Numbered from the stretch's first letter, positions 28,230 to 38,267 are shown. The stretch is 64,000 nucleotides of DNA from CAXBDP01 sp963974465 (GCA_049340005.1 JBMPIY010000002.1); one strand, 5' to 3'. The notes: generated by a model from the letters alone, not told the origin. Numbers and translations: made by a program.

Positions 28230-30299
28230 TTAATAAGAACCATAATATTTTCTTAGAAACCATTCAGTACCTGCTATCAATACAAGTAGCAAAAACAGCC
28301 AAAACAATCTATTGGCGGGCAAGAAGGCTTCTTCACTAATAATTCGTTGTGTTGGGTCAAGGTTTTCGAAGTCGGAACTGAGGGCATCAAAATCATTAAT
28401 ATGATAGAAATTACCTGCATGATTAGTAGCCATCGTACGCATGAGTCCGTGGTCGGCTGTAAGGTTGCTTAGCTCAACCTCCCGCCTAGTCACCAAAAAT
28501 TCACCTCTATCAACTTCAGTATTTCCTTGTAGACTTGTTCTACCTTCATAGCGATAAATACCCGGTTTCAAGCCGGATACCCTATATCTAGCCGAACTAG
28601 CTGTTGGCTCATAAGTGTATTCCATCACACTATCTACTTCGTTCGTAATCTTAATATCTACTTGGTAATTGTAAATTTTCTCTAAGATGTCGTTATAACC
28701 TTCACTTTCGAAGATGATCGTTTCACCTTCATCCCATTCATTTTTTATGGGATAAAAACGGAACTTCCGATTGTCTTCTCGAGCTGCCAAATATTGCACA
28801 AGCTTTGAAAATAGCTCATCAAATTCAGTTCCCTCCCGCTTTACATTATCCAATCTCCAATTCCATAAACCTTCGCCTATCATCACCGCAGTTTTAGCGT
28901 CACCGACCATTCCTGTCATTAAAAGCGGCCTATCTGTAAGCACATTTCCCACTCTTTGGAATAGCATAATTTCCGCATTTGGGTAAATGGAATATTCACC
29001 AAAAGGCACGGCAACTGGCGGGAGGTTTCTTAGGAAATCCCTTTGCTCTGTTTCGAAAACAAATCGATCATAATTATCATTGTAAGCTGGAAAAACTCTA
29101 TCAGGCTGTGGAGAATTGCGACGTAATTCCATCAAGCCATTCATTTGACTGAATAGATTCAGATCCGTTTGACTACCCAAAATATACCATCTTGGTGTAG
29201 TAGATGGGATTCGGTCGAGCAAAGAATTAGCATCTCCAATTCTACTTGGCAATTGATGCAAAATAGCTAAGTCAAATTCATCCGTATATTCCCATTCGTC
29301 GATGCCATGGATATGGATTGTAAGCTCATAAGCCTCGCTTTGCTCCAATACACTTCGTAGGGCTTTGATATCCGGATGTGGTGTAGCGGCTACTAATAAA
29401 ATTTGCTGTTTTGCTTCAATTACTTCGACAAAGGCGGACTTCTGATTATTCTCTCTTGTGAACTCTCCATCCACAGGGTCAATGGCAATTTGGTAAGTTT
29501 GCAAACCTTCCCCCTGCGCCTCAATTAAAAATTCAACTGATTTGAAGTTCTCACCTGCATTAAAGGAAACTATTTGGCTTGCAATAGTCTGCCCGTCTTT
29601 TAATACTCTCACTTGAGTTGAAACTCCATCATATCCGTTTTGCACAATTTCTGCCACAATTGGAAACATCGAACCTTTGTAGCTGATTTTATTAAACCGC
29701 AAGGAACTAATGAGAACATCCTTTTTTGGAATAGTATCACCAAGGCCGACGGTGCTCAGATTAAAGCCATAAAGTTGAAAGGATGGATTAAGACCCGCAT
29801 TGTTAATGCCATCAGAAACAAGCAGTACTTGGCGTAAATTCTTGCCTTGACCTTGCTCTTCAATCTTCTTTAACTGCTCATGCAGATTAGTTTGGCGGGA
29901 GGTAAAATCTGGAAAACGATCGAAAGTATTCTTCTCCCCATCAAAAGTTTGAATATTCACCTCAAAACCATTATCTCTCCATGCATTGGCATCTGAAATC
30001 AATCGCTCCTTTAACGTATTCAAAGCTAAAGAATCCGTCCCAGCATTTACAGAAAGGCTATTATCCCAAGCGATAATAATTTCAGGCTTTTCAAAATAAT
30101 TTTCGATTTGCCTTAATAGTGGCCCAAGCAAAAGAAATGCGATGAGGGTGAAAACTAATACACGAAGACCAAAAAGTAATTTGTGTACGTTTACCGGCCA
30201 AGGACCTTTTTTGGCATAAAGTAGCCAAGCAAGCAAAAAGCCTATACCCGCGGCAGGAATTAACAACCACGGTGAATACTCAAATAGTATTTTGGTCAT
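28230..30299 (-). CDS. von Willebrand A-like membrane protein
   Basis: The 689-residue protein has two N-terminal membrane spans (about 11-28 and 41-62), then a vWA-like domain that begins with a MIDAS-type DNSLS motif (about residue 78) and includes VLLVSDGINNAG. Large beta-rich Ig-like and globular regions follow (about 200-650), and a last membrane span lies at about 664-682. This layout is seen in Bacteroidota membrane proteins near BatA/BatB or glutamine-amidotransferase-like families. The function is unknown, perhaps sensing or envelope assembly. Four octamer copies lie within it (28478, 28832, 29018, 29895), the densest cluster in the window. Confidence 0.8.
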   Translation of the reverse strand: MTKILFEYSPWLLIPAAGIGFLLAWLLYAKKGPWPVNVHKLLFGLRVLVFTLIAFLLLGPLLRQIENYFEKPEIIIAWDNSLSVNAGTDSLALNTLKERLISDANAWRDNGFEVNIQTFDGEKNTFDRFPDFTSRQTNLHEQLKKIEEQGQGKNLRQVLLVSDGINNAGLNPSFQLYGFNLSTVGLGDTIPKKDVLISSLRFNKISYKGSMFPIVAEIVQNGYDGVSTQVRVLKDGQTIASQIVSFNAGENFKSVEFLIEAQGEGLQTYQIAIDPVDGEFTRENNQKSAFVEVIEAKQQILLVAATPHPDIKALRSVLEQSEAYELTIHIHGIDEWEYTDEFDLAILHQLPSRIGDANSLLDRIPSTTPRWYILGSQTDLNLFSQMNGLMELRRNSPQPDRVFPAYNDNYDRFVFETEQRDFLRNLPPVAVPFGEYSIYPNAEIMLFQRVGNVLTDRPLLMTGMVGDAKTAVMIGEGLWNWRLDNVKREGTEFDELFSKLVQYLAAREDNRKFRFYPIKNEWDEGETIIFESEGYNDILEKIYNYQVDIKITNEVDSVMEYTYEPTASSARYRVSGLKPGIYRYEGRTSLQGNTEVDRGEFLVTRREVELSNLTADHGLMRTMATNHAGNFYHINDFDALSSDFENLDPTQRIISEEAFLPANRLFWLFLLLVLIAGTEWFLRKYYGSY

Positions 30300-30368
30300 G
30301 ATAGCTTAAGCGGAGGTATAGGACTTTGGTTTCAAAATTTATTTATGTGGTATAATTATGCCTTAAAA

Positions 30369-31115
30369 TTAAGTAAGCATCCCACCATCTACTTGCAGCA
30401 CTTGCCCACTTATGTAGGACGACATATCGGAGCCCAGAAACACTACGCAATCGGCTACATCTTCAGGCGAACCGCCACGCTTAAGTGGAATAGCATCTCT
30501 CCATCCTTGTACTGTTTTCTCATCCAAGGCAGCAGTCATTTCAGTCTCGATAAACCCTGGCGCTATTGCATTACAACGGATATTTCTTGAGCCAAGCTCC
30601 AATGCCACAGATTTGGTGAAACCAATAATTCCAGCTTTAGAAGCAGCATAATTGGCTTGTCCTGCATTTCCCTTTATACCAACCACTGAAGTCATATTTA
30701 TAATCGAGCCGCTTCTTTGCTTCATAAAGGTGCGAGTTGCAGCTTTCACCGTATTAAAGCAAGATTTCAAATTCACATTAATCACCTCATCCCAAGCTTC
30801 TTCTGTTAGGCGCATTAGCAAATTATCTTTGGTAATTCCTGCATTATTCACCAGTACATCTAAGCTCCCAAAGTCAGCTACAACATCATTAATCAATGTT
30901 TCGGCAGCTGCAAAATTGGATGCGTCCGAACGATACCCTTTCGCTTTCACTCCAAATGTCTTTAACTCTTCTTCCAATGCCTGCCCTTTCTCCACGCTAG
31001 ACAGATACGTAAATGCTATATTCGCTCCGGCTTGAGCGCATTTTTCAGCTACAGCTTTTCCTATTCCTTTGGATGCACCCGTCACCAAAACGGTTTTGCC
31101 TTCTAATAACTTCAT
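30369..31115 (-). CDS. fabG: 3-oxoacyl-[acyl-carrier-protein] reductase
   Basis: I place the start at 31115 (MKLLEGKTVLVTG), since the 17 extra residues of the longer frame are not conserved-looking. The resulting 248-residue short-chain dehydrogenase has the NADPH motif TGASKGIG, the NNAG motif, catalytic Ser in NMTSVVG, Tyr-Lys in YAASK, and the LQVDGG(M) end typical of FabG. It reduces beta-ketoacyl-ACP in fatty acid elongation. The gene is alone; its neighbours are divergent lpdA and the vWA gene. Confidence 0.93.
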   Translation of the reverse strand: MKLLEGKTVLVTGASKGIGKAVAEKCAQAGANIAFTYLSSVEKGQALEEELKTFGVKAKGYRSDASNFAAAETLINDVVADFGSLDVLVNNAGITKDNLLMRLTEEAWDEVINVNLKSCFNTVKAATRTFMKQRSGSIINMTSVVGIKGNAGQANYAASKAGIIGFTKSVALELGSRNIRCNAIAPGFIETEMTAALDEKTVQGWRDAIPLKRGGSPEDVADCVVFLGSDMSSYISGQVLQVDGGMLT

Positions 31116-31256
31116 GGTTCTAGTTTTAAATTCTAAAAAATGATTCTCAACAACAATATTAAACATAAATGCTTAATTGAGGATTAAATTAACTTATTAA
31201 GCCGAATCAATTCCCATATGCTCTATAAGTGGTTTTTTTACTTTATGGATAAAGCG

Positions 31257-31264
31257 TAACTTTG
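31257..31264 (+). promoter_or_regulatory. Probable -7 element of lpdA
   Basis: TAACTTTG matches TAnnTTTG and lies 43 bp before the lpdA ATG. The -33 box is weak (a T run near 31233-31238). Confidence 0.5.
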
Positions 31265-31307
31265 GTATCTCAATTTTCATCGATAATTAATCTCTATAAT
31301 TCATAAT

Positions 31308-32702
31308 ATGTCAGCAAAATACGATTTGATTGTAATAGGCAGTGGGCCGGGTGGATATGTTGCCGCTATCAGAGCTTCACAGCTAGGAATGAAAGTAGGC
31401 GTAGTAGAAAAAGCCGAGCTCGGTGGAGTTTGTCTTAATTGGGGTTGTATTCCTACCAAAGCGCTACTTAAAAGTGCTCAAGTATTTGAATATATCAAAC
31501 ATGCCAAAGATTATGGCATCAATGTAGAAAATGCAAGTCCAGATTTCACAGGCATGGTTAAGCGCAGCCGCGATGTAGCTGGAGGCATGAGCAAAGGCAT
31601 TCAATTCCTTTTCAAAAAGAATAAAATAGATCATATAGCTGGTTTCGGCACTTTGAAAAAAGGAAAGAAAGTAGATGTAAAAGACGATAGTGGCAAAACC
31701 ACAGAATACACTGCCAACCATATCATTTTGGCGACAGGCGGGAGGGCAAGAGAATTGCCTAACCTACCTATCGACGGTAAAAAAATCATTGAATACCGCA
31801 AAGCCATGACCTTGGAAAAACAGCCTGCTTCAATGGTTGTAGTAGGTTCAGGTGCTATCGGGATGGAGTTTGCCTACATGTACAGCACCATTGGCACAGA
31901 AGTGACCGTGGTAGAATACATGGACAGAATCCTTCCAGTAGAAGACGAAGAAGTATCAAAAGGACTTGAAAGAATTTACAAAAAAGCAGGCATGAAATTC
32001 ATGACTAGCTCTGAAGTAACCAAAGTCGATACTAAAGGCAAAGGCTGTAAAGTAACAGTGAAAACACCAAAAGGCGAAGAAACACTAGAATGTGAAATCG
32101 TTCTTTCTGCTGTAGGTATTGCTACCAATATCAAAGGCATAGGCTTGGAAGCCGCAGGTGTAAAAACCGAAAAAGGAAAAGTAGTCGTAGATGACTTTTA
32201 CAAAACAAATGTAGAAGGCGTGTATGCTATCGGCGATATCGTAAAAGGTCAATCTTTGGCACACGTGGCTTCTGCTGAGGGAATTATATGTGTAGAAAAA
32301 ATTGCTGGTCACAATCCGGAGCCATTAAACTATAATAATATTCCAGGTTGTACTTATTGCGTACCAGAAGTTGCTTCTGTGGGATATACAGAAAAAGCAG
32401 CTAAGGAAGCTGGGTTTGAAATCAAAGTTGGTAAATTTCCATTCTCAGCATCTGGTAAAGCCAAAGCGGGAGGAGCATCTGATGGCTTTGTGAAGTTGGT
32501 ATTCGATGCAAAATATGGTGAGCTACTAGGAGCACATATGTTAGGTGCTAATGTTACTGAAATGATTGCGGAAATCGTAGTTGCTAGAAAACTAGAAACT
32601 ACCGGCCATGAAATCATCAAAGCAGTACATCCACACCCTACCATGTCGGAAGCGGTAATGGAAGCCGCAGCAGCTGCTTACGATGAAGTAATTCACTTAT
32701 AA
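31308..32702 (+). CDS. lpdA: Dihydrolipoyl dehydrogenase
   Basis: This 464-residue flavoprotein has an FAD-binding GSGPGGY motif (about 11-17), the redox-active disulfide in GGVCLNWGCIPTK (Cys 42 and Cys 47), an NAD-binding GSGAIGMEF motif, a second FAD motif YAIGDIV, and the catalytic His-Glu of the dimer interface in HPHPTMSE. It reoxidises lipoamide in the pyruvate, 2-oxoglutarate or glycine-cleavage complexes. The sigma factor gene begins 4 bp after its stop, so they may share a transcript. Two GCGGGAGG copies lie inside (31738, 32466). Confidence 0.96.
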   Translation: MSAKYDLIVIGSGPGGYVAAIRASQLGMKVGVVEKAELGGVCLNWGCIPTKALLKSAQVFEYIKHAKDYGINVENASPDFTGMVKRSRDVAGGMSKGIQFLFKKNKIDHIAGFGTLKKGKKVDVKDDSGKTTEYTANHIILATGGRARELPNLPIDGKKIIEYRKAMTLEKQPASMVVVGSGAIGMEFAYMYSTIGTEVTVVEYMDRILPVEDEEVSKGLERIYKKAGMKFMTSSEVTKVDTKGKGCKVTVKTPKGEETLECEIVLSAVGIATNIKGIGLEAAGVKTEKGKVVVDDFYKTNVEGVYAIGDIVKGQSLAHVASAEGIICVEKIAGHNPEPLNYNNIPGCTYCVPEVASVGYTEKAAKEAGFEIKVGKFPFSASGKAKAGGASDGFVKLVFDAKYGELLGAHMLGANVTEMIAEIVVARKLETTGHEIIKAVHPHPTMSEAVMEAAAAAYDEVIHL

Positions 32703-32706
32703 TATT

Positions 32707-33249
32707 TTGAAACTTACTCACCTTTCAGAAGAAGAACTAATCCAGCGGCTGCTTGTCAAAGACAAGCCAGCCGTTGATTATTTGTATAGGCAATACTCAG
32801 GTGCTCTCTTTGGCGTAATACTCAGGATAGTTCGAGAAAAAGAAATTGCGGAGGAAGTATTTCACGATGCATTTGTAAAAATCTGCAGCAAAATAGAGAA
32901 ATACGACCGATCCAAAGGAAAACTATATACTTGGATGGTCAATCTCTGCCGCAATTCTGCCATCGATCGTACTCGCACGAAAGAATTTTCACAGCGAAGT
33001 AAGACTGATCAGATAGAAGACTTCGTATATGAAAATATCAGGCTTTCTGCCGAAGATACTGCTTCGGATCACATTGGGTTAGATAAGCTTATTAATGAGC
33101 TCGATGAGAACCAAAGGTTCGTCTTGAAGCAGATATATTTTGAGGGATTCACTCATTCGGAAGTTGCCGAAGAATTCGATATTCCTTTGGGTACCGTGAA
33201 AACTCGACTGCGGTCGGCCTTACAAAAATTAAGAAAGAAACTCTCATGA
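32707..33249 (+). CDS. ECF-type RNA polymerase sigma factor
   Basis: The 180-residue protein starts with TTG at 32707, four bases after the lpdA stop. It has sigma region 2 (YRQYSGALFGVILRIV, then EEVFHDAFVKI) and region 4 helix-turn-helix (FEGFTHSEVAEEFDIPLGTVKTRLRSALQKLR). It pairs with the adjacent RskA-type gene, whose start it overlaps by 4 bp, so it should be held by that anti-sigma factor. This resembles the SigK/RskA arrangement; the signal is unknown. Confidence 0.9.
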   Translation: MKLTHLSEEELIQRLLVKDKPAVDYLYRQYSGALFGVILRIVREKEIAEEVFHDAFVKICSKIEKYDRSKGKLYTWMVNLCRNSAIDRTRTKEFSQRSKTDQIEDFVYENIRLSAEDTASDHIGLDKLINELDENQRFVLKQIYFEGFTHSEVAEEFDIPLGTVKTRLRSALQKLRKKLS

Positions 33250-34055
33250 AAGAGGAAGTAAAAGAAATAATAGAATCTGGCCAACTGGAAGCCTTTGTTC
33301 TTGGCATGCTTAGTCCGGATGAAGAGCGGCAGGTAATGAATGCCGCAAAAGCTTATCCTGAAGTTCAGCAGGAGATAGATAGAATTGCAATGGATATGGA
33401 ATCGATTGATCAATCACTTTCTATTAATCCTCCCGCACATCTGAAAGAAGGGATTATGAATGATATATTCGCTGACAGTAGCGATACTATTCATTCAGTA
33501 ACTCCTAAAGCTGATAATACAAAATTCGTTTTTTGGAGGAATCTAGCGGCTGCTAGTATCGTATTAGCCATAGTGAGTTTTGCTGCAGCAGTGTATTTTG
33601 GCAATATGTATTACCAAACAGACGATGAATTGCGTGCATTGCTAACTGAAAACACCCAAATGGCAGAAGACCTGCAATTCAATAATGTGAGATTAAGCGA
33701 ACTAGAAGTTGCATTTACTATCACTTCAGATCCAAGGTATCAGAAAGTGGGACTTGAAGGTTTGGAAATACAGCCCGGCGCGAGCTTATCAGTTTGGTGG
33801 AATCAGCAATCGAGCGAAACATTCTTAATGGTAAACAACTTGGCTCCACTCCCAAGCGATAAGGATTATCAACTTTGGGCGATTGTGGATGGGCAACCTG
33901 TGGATATGGGTGTATTATCTGACCCTGATCAAGGTTCATTCTTGAAAATGAATGATATTAGCAATGCCGTAGCTTTCGCTGTCACCATTGAGCCTAAAGG
34001 TGGATTACCAAGCCCAACTTTAGATCAGATGTGTGCGCTCGGGAATGTTTCTTAG
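33246..34055 (+). CDS. RskA-type anti-sigma factor
   Basis: This 269-residue protein has an N-terminal cytoplasmic anti-sigma region with a short helical domain (EAFVLGMLSPDEERQVM), a single membrane span (about 97-117) and a C-terminal periplasmic beta-rich domain typical of RskA (SWWNQQSSETFLMVNNL..DYQLWAIVDGQPVDMG). It probably holds the upstream sigma factor until a periplasmic event triggers its proteolysis. Overlap of 4 bp with the sigma gene supports co-translation. A terminator follows. Confidence 0.87.
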   Translation: MKEEVKEIIESGQLEAFVLGMLSPDEERQVMNAAKAYPEVQQEIDRIAMDMESIDQSLSINPPAHLKEGIMNDIFADSSDTIHSVTPKADNTKFVFWRNLAAASIVLAIVSFAAAVYFGNMYYQTDDELRALLTENTQMAEDLQFNNVRLSELEVAFTITSDPRYQKVGLEGLEIQPGASLSVWWNQQSSETFLMVNNLAPLPSDKDYQLWAIVDGQPVDMGVLSDPDQGSFLKMNDISNAVAFAVTIEPKGGLPSPTLDQMCALGNVS

Positions 34056-34080
34056 CAGGAATATTAAATCAAAATAATTT

Positions 34081-34113
34081 AAAAGGCTGAATAAAAATTC
34101 GGCCTTTTTTTGT
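34081..34113 (+). terminator. Intrinsic terminator after anti-sigma gene
   Basis: AAAAGGCTGAAT, a 4-nt A loop and ATTCGGCC are followed by TTTTTTT; one G-T pair is needed. Confidence 0.85.
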
Positions 34114-34140
34114 GCACCCTCATTTAACTCCAAGATAAAA

Positions 34141-34200
34141 ACTTCGCGGCTTGGCAGCTTAGCGAGAAAAAATCACGCAAGGTCGCGAGGACGCTAAGAG
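34141..34200. repeat. Intergenic repeat (CACGCAAGG/CGCTAAG family)
   Basis: CTTAGCG and CGCTAAG arms flank an A-rich loop and the words CACGCAAGG and TCGCGAGG, which echo the repeat at 27259-27325. No coding sequence is present between 34114 and 34272. Confidence 0.6.
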
Positions 34201-34272
34201 ATCAAATGGCACAATAAAAAGTAATTTGCCCGCAGATAACGAGGATTTGGGCAGAGAAGAAGTAAATATTGA

Positions 34273-35466
34273 TTATTGCATTTGACCTTCTTCAATTTCT
34301 TCGAGTGCAAAAACATCAAAACTTAATCGATCTTCATTTTGCCCGTACTTTTCTTTATTGAAAATACACAAGCCTTCTGGAGTAATAAACAGCCCTGTGA
34401 GGTCATATTTTTCATGATCAATAATAGTCTCACCAATTTTTTCAAAATCACTATTTAGGACAATAATCGAAAAATGTTTTACCGCTTTTTTCTCAATCAG
34501 ATATTGATCTAGAGAGGGCGGAGTAATAGCTACTCTATAAAATACATCTCGAAACAGATCGTAATAGATTGCTGAAAACCTTGGAGAAGTCGATGTTGCC
34601 TTATTTACGATATCCCAATTCAATCCTTCTGGAGGGTTGGCAGAGTAAAAAGGAATGCTATCAAAGTAATTACTGCCTGCATATTGATATGCAGATTTCC
34701 CATTATTTACAGATTCCAAATAGTTGGAAACCACAGGACTCAAAACCAAAGTATTATTTCTTTTGGCTAAATGTACTGCTGTGAAATCATTCACTACATA
34801 ATATACATCTGCATAAGGTTTAGGTCTTGGCAGTATTTCCTTTATTTCCTCAGTGGCCAAATCAATCTCAAACAATTGATTAGCTCCTTCCAAATTCGCT
34901 CCTTGGATCGTGAGGCCAGGTAAATACACTTTATTACCCATTTTGTGTATGCTCAGCGGAGTGCCAGTAATGTAGGGAACTAACACACTATTCTCGGTTT
35001 CATTATAAGTATTGAGTTGGAATTGCTTGAGCTTTTCTCCATCGCGATTGAATAAATGCAAAGTACTACTCTCTATACTCGCAACTAATAAGCTATCGGC
35101 AGAAATAAAATGAAAAGCTGTTGGTGCTGAAGTTATTCGATTTGGCCCATCGAGTGCGAAGCTAATAGAATGTACTAAACTATCATTTGCTATATCATAA
35201 ATCTCAATTTTGTTTCTGCGGGTTTGCATCACAGCAATATGATTCACTGCAAATGGCAAGTATTCAAATTGAACGTTCCCTGCACGATAAGAAAACCTAT
35301 TATTAGCAGTTAAAGACAACTCATCTTGAACACTTAATTTATAATTCCCAAGAAGCGGCTCAGCTCGCTCTGCTTCACAAGCCACTAGCCCAACTATCAG
35401 GCTAAGTAGAGTAGGTATGTATAGAAGCTTTTTCAATTGAAATACGGTTAGGAAACTGATTTTCAA
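34273..35466 (-). CDS. DUF4221-like beta-propeller lipoprotein
   Basis: The 397-residue protein has a lipobox (GLVAC, Cys 30). The rest is beta-rich, with repeated blade-like phrases (FLYRAGNVQFEYLP-type start, then IEIYDIANDSLVHSISF, LHLFNRDGEKLKQF, ITPEGLCIFNKE). The length and the C-terminal pattern fit the Bacteroidota DUF4221 family, thought to be surface-attached 6- or 7-bladed propellers. No enzyme residues are evident. It is a single gene between two repeat-bearing intergenic regions. Confidence 0.7.
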   Translation of the reverse strand: MKISFLTVFQLKKLLYIPTLLSLIVGLVACEAERAEPLLGNYKLSVQDELSLTANNRFSYRAGNVQFEYLPFAVNHIAVMQTRRNKIEIYDIANDSLVHSISFALDGPNRITSAPTAFHFISADSLLVASIESSTLHLFNRDGEKLKQFQLNTYNETENSVLVPYITGTPLSIHKMGNKVYLPGLTIQGANLEGANQLFEIDLATEEIKEILPRPKPYADVYYVVNDFTAVHLAKRNNTLVLSPVVSNYLESVNNGKSAYQYAGSNYFDSIPFYSANPPEGLNWDIVNKATSTSPRFSAIYYDLFRDVFYRVAITPPSLDQYLIEKKAVKHFSIIVLNSDFEKIGETIIDHEKYDLTGLFITPEGLCIFNKEKYGQNEDRLSFDVFALEEIEEGQMQ

Positions 35467-35859
35467 TGATAATAAGCAATAAAATTAAATCCAATTTAAT
35501 CCCTTCGCGTAAATCTTTGCGCTCAATGCGGTTGAAAAAAAGCTTGAATTATAAAAAAAACCATCTGCGCAAATCTGCGCTATCTGCGGGCACTAATTTC
35601 TCCCGCAGATTACGCTGATGAACGCAGATAAAAACGAAAGTCTGCATTAAAATAATGCTTAAATTATGATAAAGAAGCCTTTACAGCTCATAAATCATTT
35701 TTAACCTCCCGCTTTTTCACCCATTTGGCATACTGATCCTACATTCCATTTTGCTATAAATAATTCATCAATCTGATTTTTTTTCATTCTCAAAAATCCA
35801 ATCCCTTTCGGCCGGTCGTAGATGACCATGAAACAGAATTAAACTAAAATCATAATATC
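35467..35859. other. Gene-free stretch with repeats
   Basis: This 393-bp interval holds the repeat at 35504-35629 and a CCTCCCGC octamer at 35705-35712. I see no supportable ORF and no clear TAnnTTTG promoter for the CHRD gene. Confidence 0.6.
35504..35629. repeat. Intergenic palindromic repeat (ATCTGCG family)
   Basis: The left part (CTTCGCGTAAATCTTTGCGCTCAATGCGG) matches the unit of the tandem array at 39783-40032. The right part (35563-35629) is a hairpin, ATCTGCG...ATCTGCGGG against CCCGCAGAT...AACGCAGAT, like the one at 18468-18522. It joins the two forms in one place. Confidence 0.8.
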
Positions 35860-38202
35860 ATGAATTTCAAAACAATCACACAATTTTTTAAAGGAATGCC
35901 GCTAGCACTGCTGTTTTTCGCGGCTATTTTAGTTTCGTGTAATAACGAAGAAGACGATGTAATGCCGATCGTAGAAGATGATCCTGCATTGACGGGTGAC
36001 ACTAAAGAGTTTCCATTGATGCCAGTGAGTAATGATGGCATTTCAGGTATGGTTACTTTTTTGGAGCAAGATGATAATTCAACAAAAATTATCGTCCAAC
36101 TAAATGGTACTACAGGAAGCACTGCCCATCCTGCGCATATTCACTTTAATACTGCTGCCGAAGGTGGCGATATTGCTGTGAGCTTGGAACCAGTAGATCC
36201 TGCTACAGGTCGTAGTGAAACTATAGTAACTGCGGATGAAAATGGCCAAACACTAAGTTTTCAGCAATTGCTAACTTATGATGGCTATGTAAATGTGCAT
36301 GCAAGTATGGCTGATTTGGCTACACTTATAGCACAAGGTGATATTGGTCAAAATGTACTTACAGGCAATCAAACCACTTATGCATTGGCAAGTGTAGATT
36401 TCCCAAGAGTGAGTGGAGTAGCAACAATTAGCGAGCGTGCAAATGGCGAATCACTTGTAAGCTTAAGACTGATGGGCACCGAAGAAGGTGAAATGTACCC
36501 TGCGCATATTCACTTAAATACTGCTGCCGAAGGTGGTGATATTGCCGTGAGCTTAGGAGCCGTGCCTGGTGGAATGGGCGAGCACAAAGTATCGGTCAGT
36601 GAATTGGATAATGGCACAGCTATTAGCTATTCTCAACTACTTGAATTTGATGGTTATATCAATGTTCACTTGAGCATGGAGCAATTAGACAAATTAGTTT
36701 CTCAAGGTGATATTGGTGAAAATGCTCTAACAGGAGCTTCAAAAATATACAAACTGAATACAGTGGATGTAAATGGGATTTCAGGTATTGCTAGATTCGA
36801 CCAACGTAAAAATGGTGAAGCACTTGTAACGCTTAAAATCACAGGAACTCCACAAAATGGAATGCACCCAGCGCATATTCACTTCAATACGGCTGCAGAA
36901 GGTGGTGGAATTGCCATCTCTCTAACAAATGTAAATGGCGCAACAGGAATGAGTAAAACTTCAGTTAGCGAATTAAACTCAGGTGAGGCAATTAGCTACA
37001 GTGAATTATTGGATTACAATGGCTATATCAATGTGCACCTTAGTGCTGAGCAGTTAGGCGTAATTGTAGCCCAAGGTGATATCGGAATGAATGAGCTTAC
37101 TGGAAATGAAATAACATATAACCTTGCACAAGTTGGTGAAAGTATGGTAAGCGGAACAGCCAAGTTTGCTGAAAGAAAAAATGGTAATGCCCTTGTAACC
37201 CTAATGCTTAATGGCACTATGGATGGCGGAATGCACCCATCGCACATACATTTCAATACTGCGGCTGAAGGTGGTGATATTGCAATTCCTCTTGCAGATG
37301 TAAATGGAGCAACTGGTTTGAGTAAAACTTCCGTAAAAATGCTTACTGATGGAACAGCGATTAGCTATGCCGAATTATTGAATTTCAATGGCTATATCAA
37401 TGTCCATAATAGTATAGACGATTTAGGTACTCTTTTGAGTCAAGTAGACATCGGACAGAATGAGCTAACAGGTAGCTCTACATCATACAACCTAGCCGCA
37501 GTTGGCAATAGTATGGTAAGCGGTACTGCTAAGTTTGAAGAAAGAAAGAACGGCAATGCACTTGTTACCTTAATGGTTGATGGTACTATGAATGGCGGCA
37601 TGCACCCATCACACATTCACTTCAATACAGCTGCTGAAGGTGGTGATATTGCAGTAATGCTTGCAGATGTAGATGGCGCAACTGGCTTGAGTAAAACTTC
37701 TGTAAAAATGCTTACTGATGGTACAGCTATAAGCTATGCAGATTTACTTGACTTTGACGGATATATCAATGTGCACAATAGCATTGACGATCTAGGAACA
37801 TTATTAAGCCAAGTAGATATTGGTAGAAATGCCTTAACAGGTAATAGAGTTGAGTTTAACTTAGGTACTGTTGGCAGCTCTGGAGTAAGTGGCACAGTAA
37901 CCTTCTCAGAGCGTAAAAGCGGCGAAACACTAGCCAACATCACTTTGACTGGTACTATGGCGGGAGGAATGCATCCTGCACACGTACACAATGGCTCACT
38001 AGCTACACAGCCCGGCTCAATTGCTATTGACTTGGGTATGGTAAACGGAGCTACAGGCATGGTTAAAATTAATGTAACTGAAGCAAACGGAACACCTATT
38101 ACTTACAGTGCATTACAATCATTCGATGGCTATGTGAACGTACACAAAAGCATGGATGAGTTGAATGTAATCCTTGCTCAAGGCGATGTATTAGGCAACT
38201 AA
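35860..38202 (+). CDS. Six-repeat CHRD domain lipoprotein
   Basis: The 780-residue lipoprotein (lipobox LVSC, Cys 27) consists of six tandem copies of about 120-123 residues. Each has the core SG.A.F..R.NG..LV.L...G, then HPAHIHFNTAAEGGDIA, then a GATG..KT/V segment and DGYINVHLS...L..QGDIG.N.LTG. The HxH and His-rich core suits the CHRD (chordin-like) family. Repeats 4 and 5 are nearly identical in DNA, so recent duplication or gene conversion is likely. The function is unknown; it probably acts in adhesion or as a matrix-facing surface protein. Confidence 0.88.
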   Translation: MNFKTITQFFKGMPLALLFFAAILVSCNNEEDDVMPIVEDDPALTGDTKEFPLMPVSNDGISGMVTFLEQDDNSTKIIVQLNGTTGSTAHPAHIHFNTAAEGGDIAVSLEPVDPATGRSETIVTADENGQTLSFQQLLTYDGYVNVHASMADLATLIAQGDIGQNVLTGNQTTYALASVDFPRVSGVATISERANGESLVSLRLMGTEEGEMYPAHIHLNTAAEGGDIAVSLGAVPGGMGEHKVSVSELDNGTAISYSQLLEFDGYINVHLSMEQLDKLVSQGDIGENALTGASKIYKLNTVDVNGISGIARFDQRKNGEALVTLKITGTPQNGMHPAHIHFNTAAEGGGIAISLTNVNGATGMSKTSVSELNSGEAISYSELLDYNGYINVHLSAEQLGVIVAQGDIGMNELTGNEITYNLAQVGESMVSGTAKFAERKNGNALVTLMLNGTMDGGMHPSHIHFNTAAEGGDIAIPLADVNGATGLSKTSVKMLTDGTAISYAELLNFNGYINVHNSIDDLGTLLSQVDIGQNELTGSSTSYNLAAVGNSMVSGTAKFEERKNGNALVTLMVDGTMNGGMHPSHIHFNTAAEGGDIAVMLADVDGATGLSKTSVKMLTDGTAISYADLLDFDGYINVHNSIDDLGTLLSQVDIGRNALTGNRVEFNLGTVGSSGVSGTVTFSERKSGETLANITLTGTMAGGMHPAHVHNGSLATQPGSIAIDLGMVNGATGMVKINVTEANGTPITYSALQSFDGYVNVHKSMDELNVILAQGDVLGN

Positions 38203-38267
38203 TCAGATAATAAGAAAAACCTCCTCGATGGTTCGTGATTGGAGTTGATTGAAGATGATGAGGAGAG

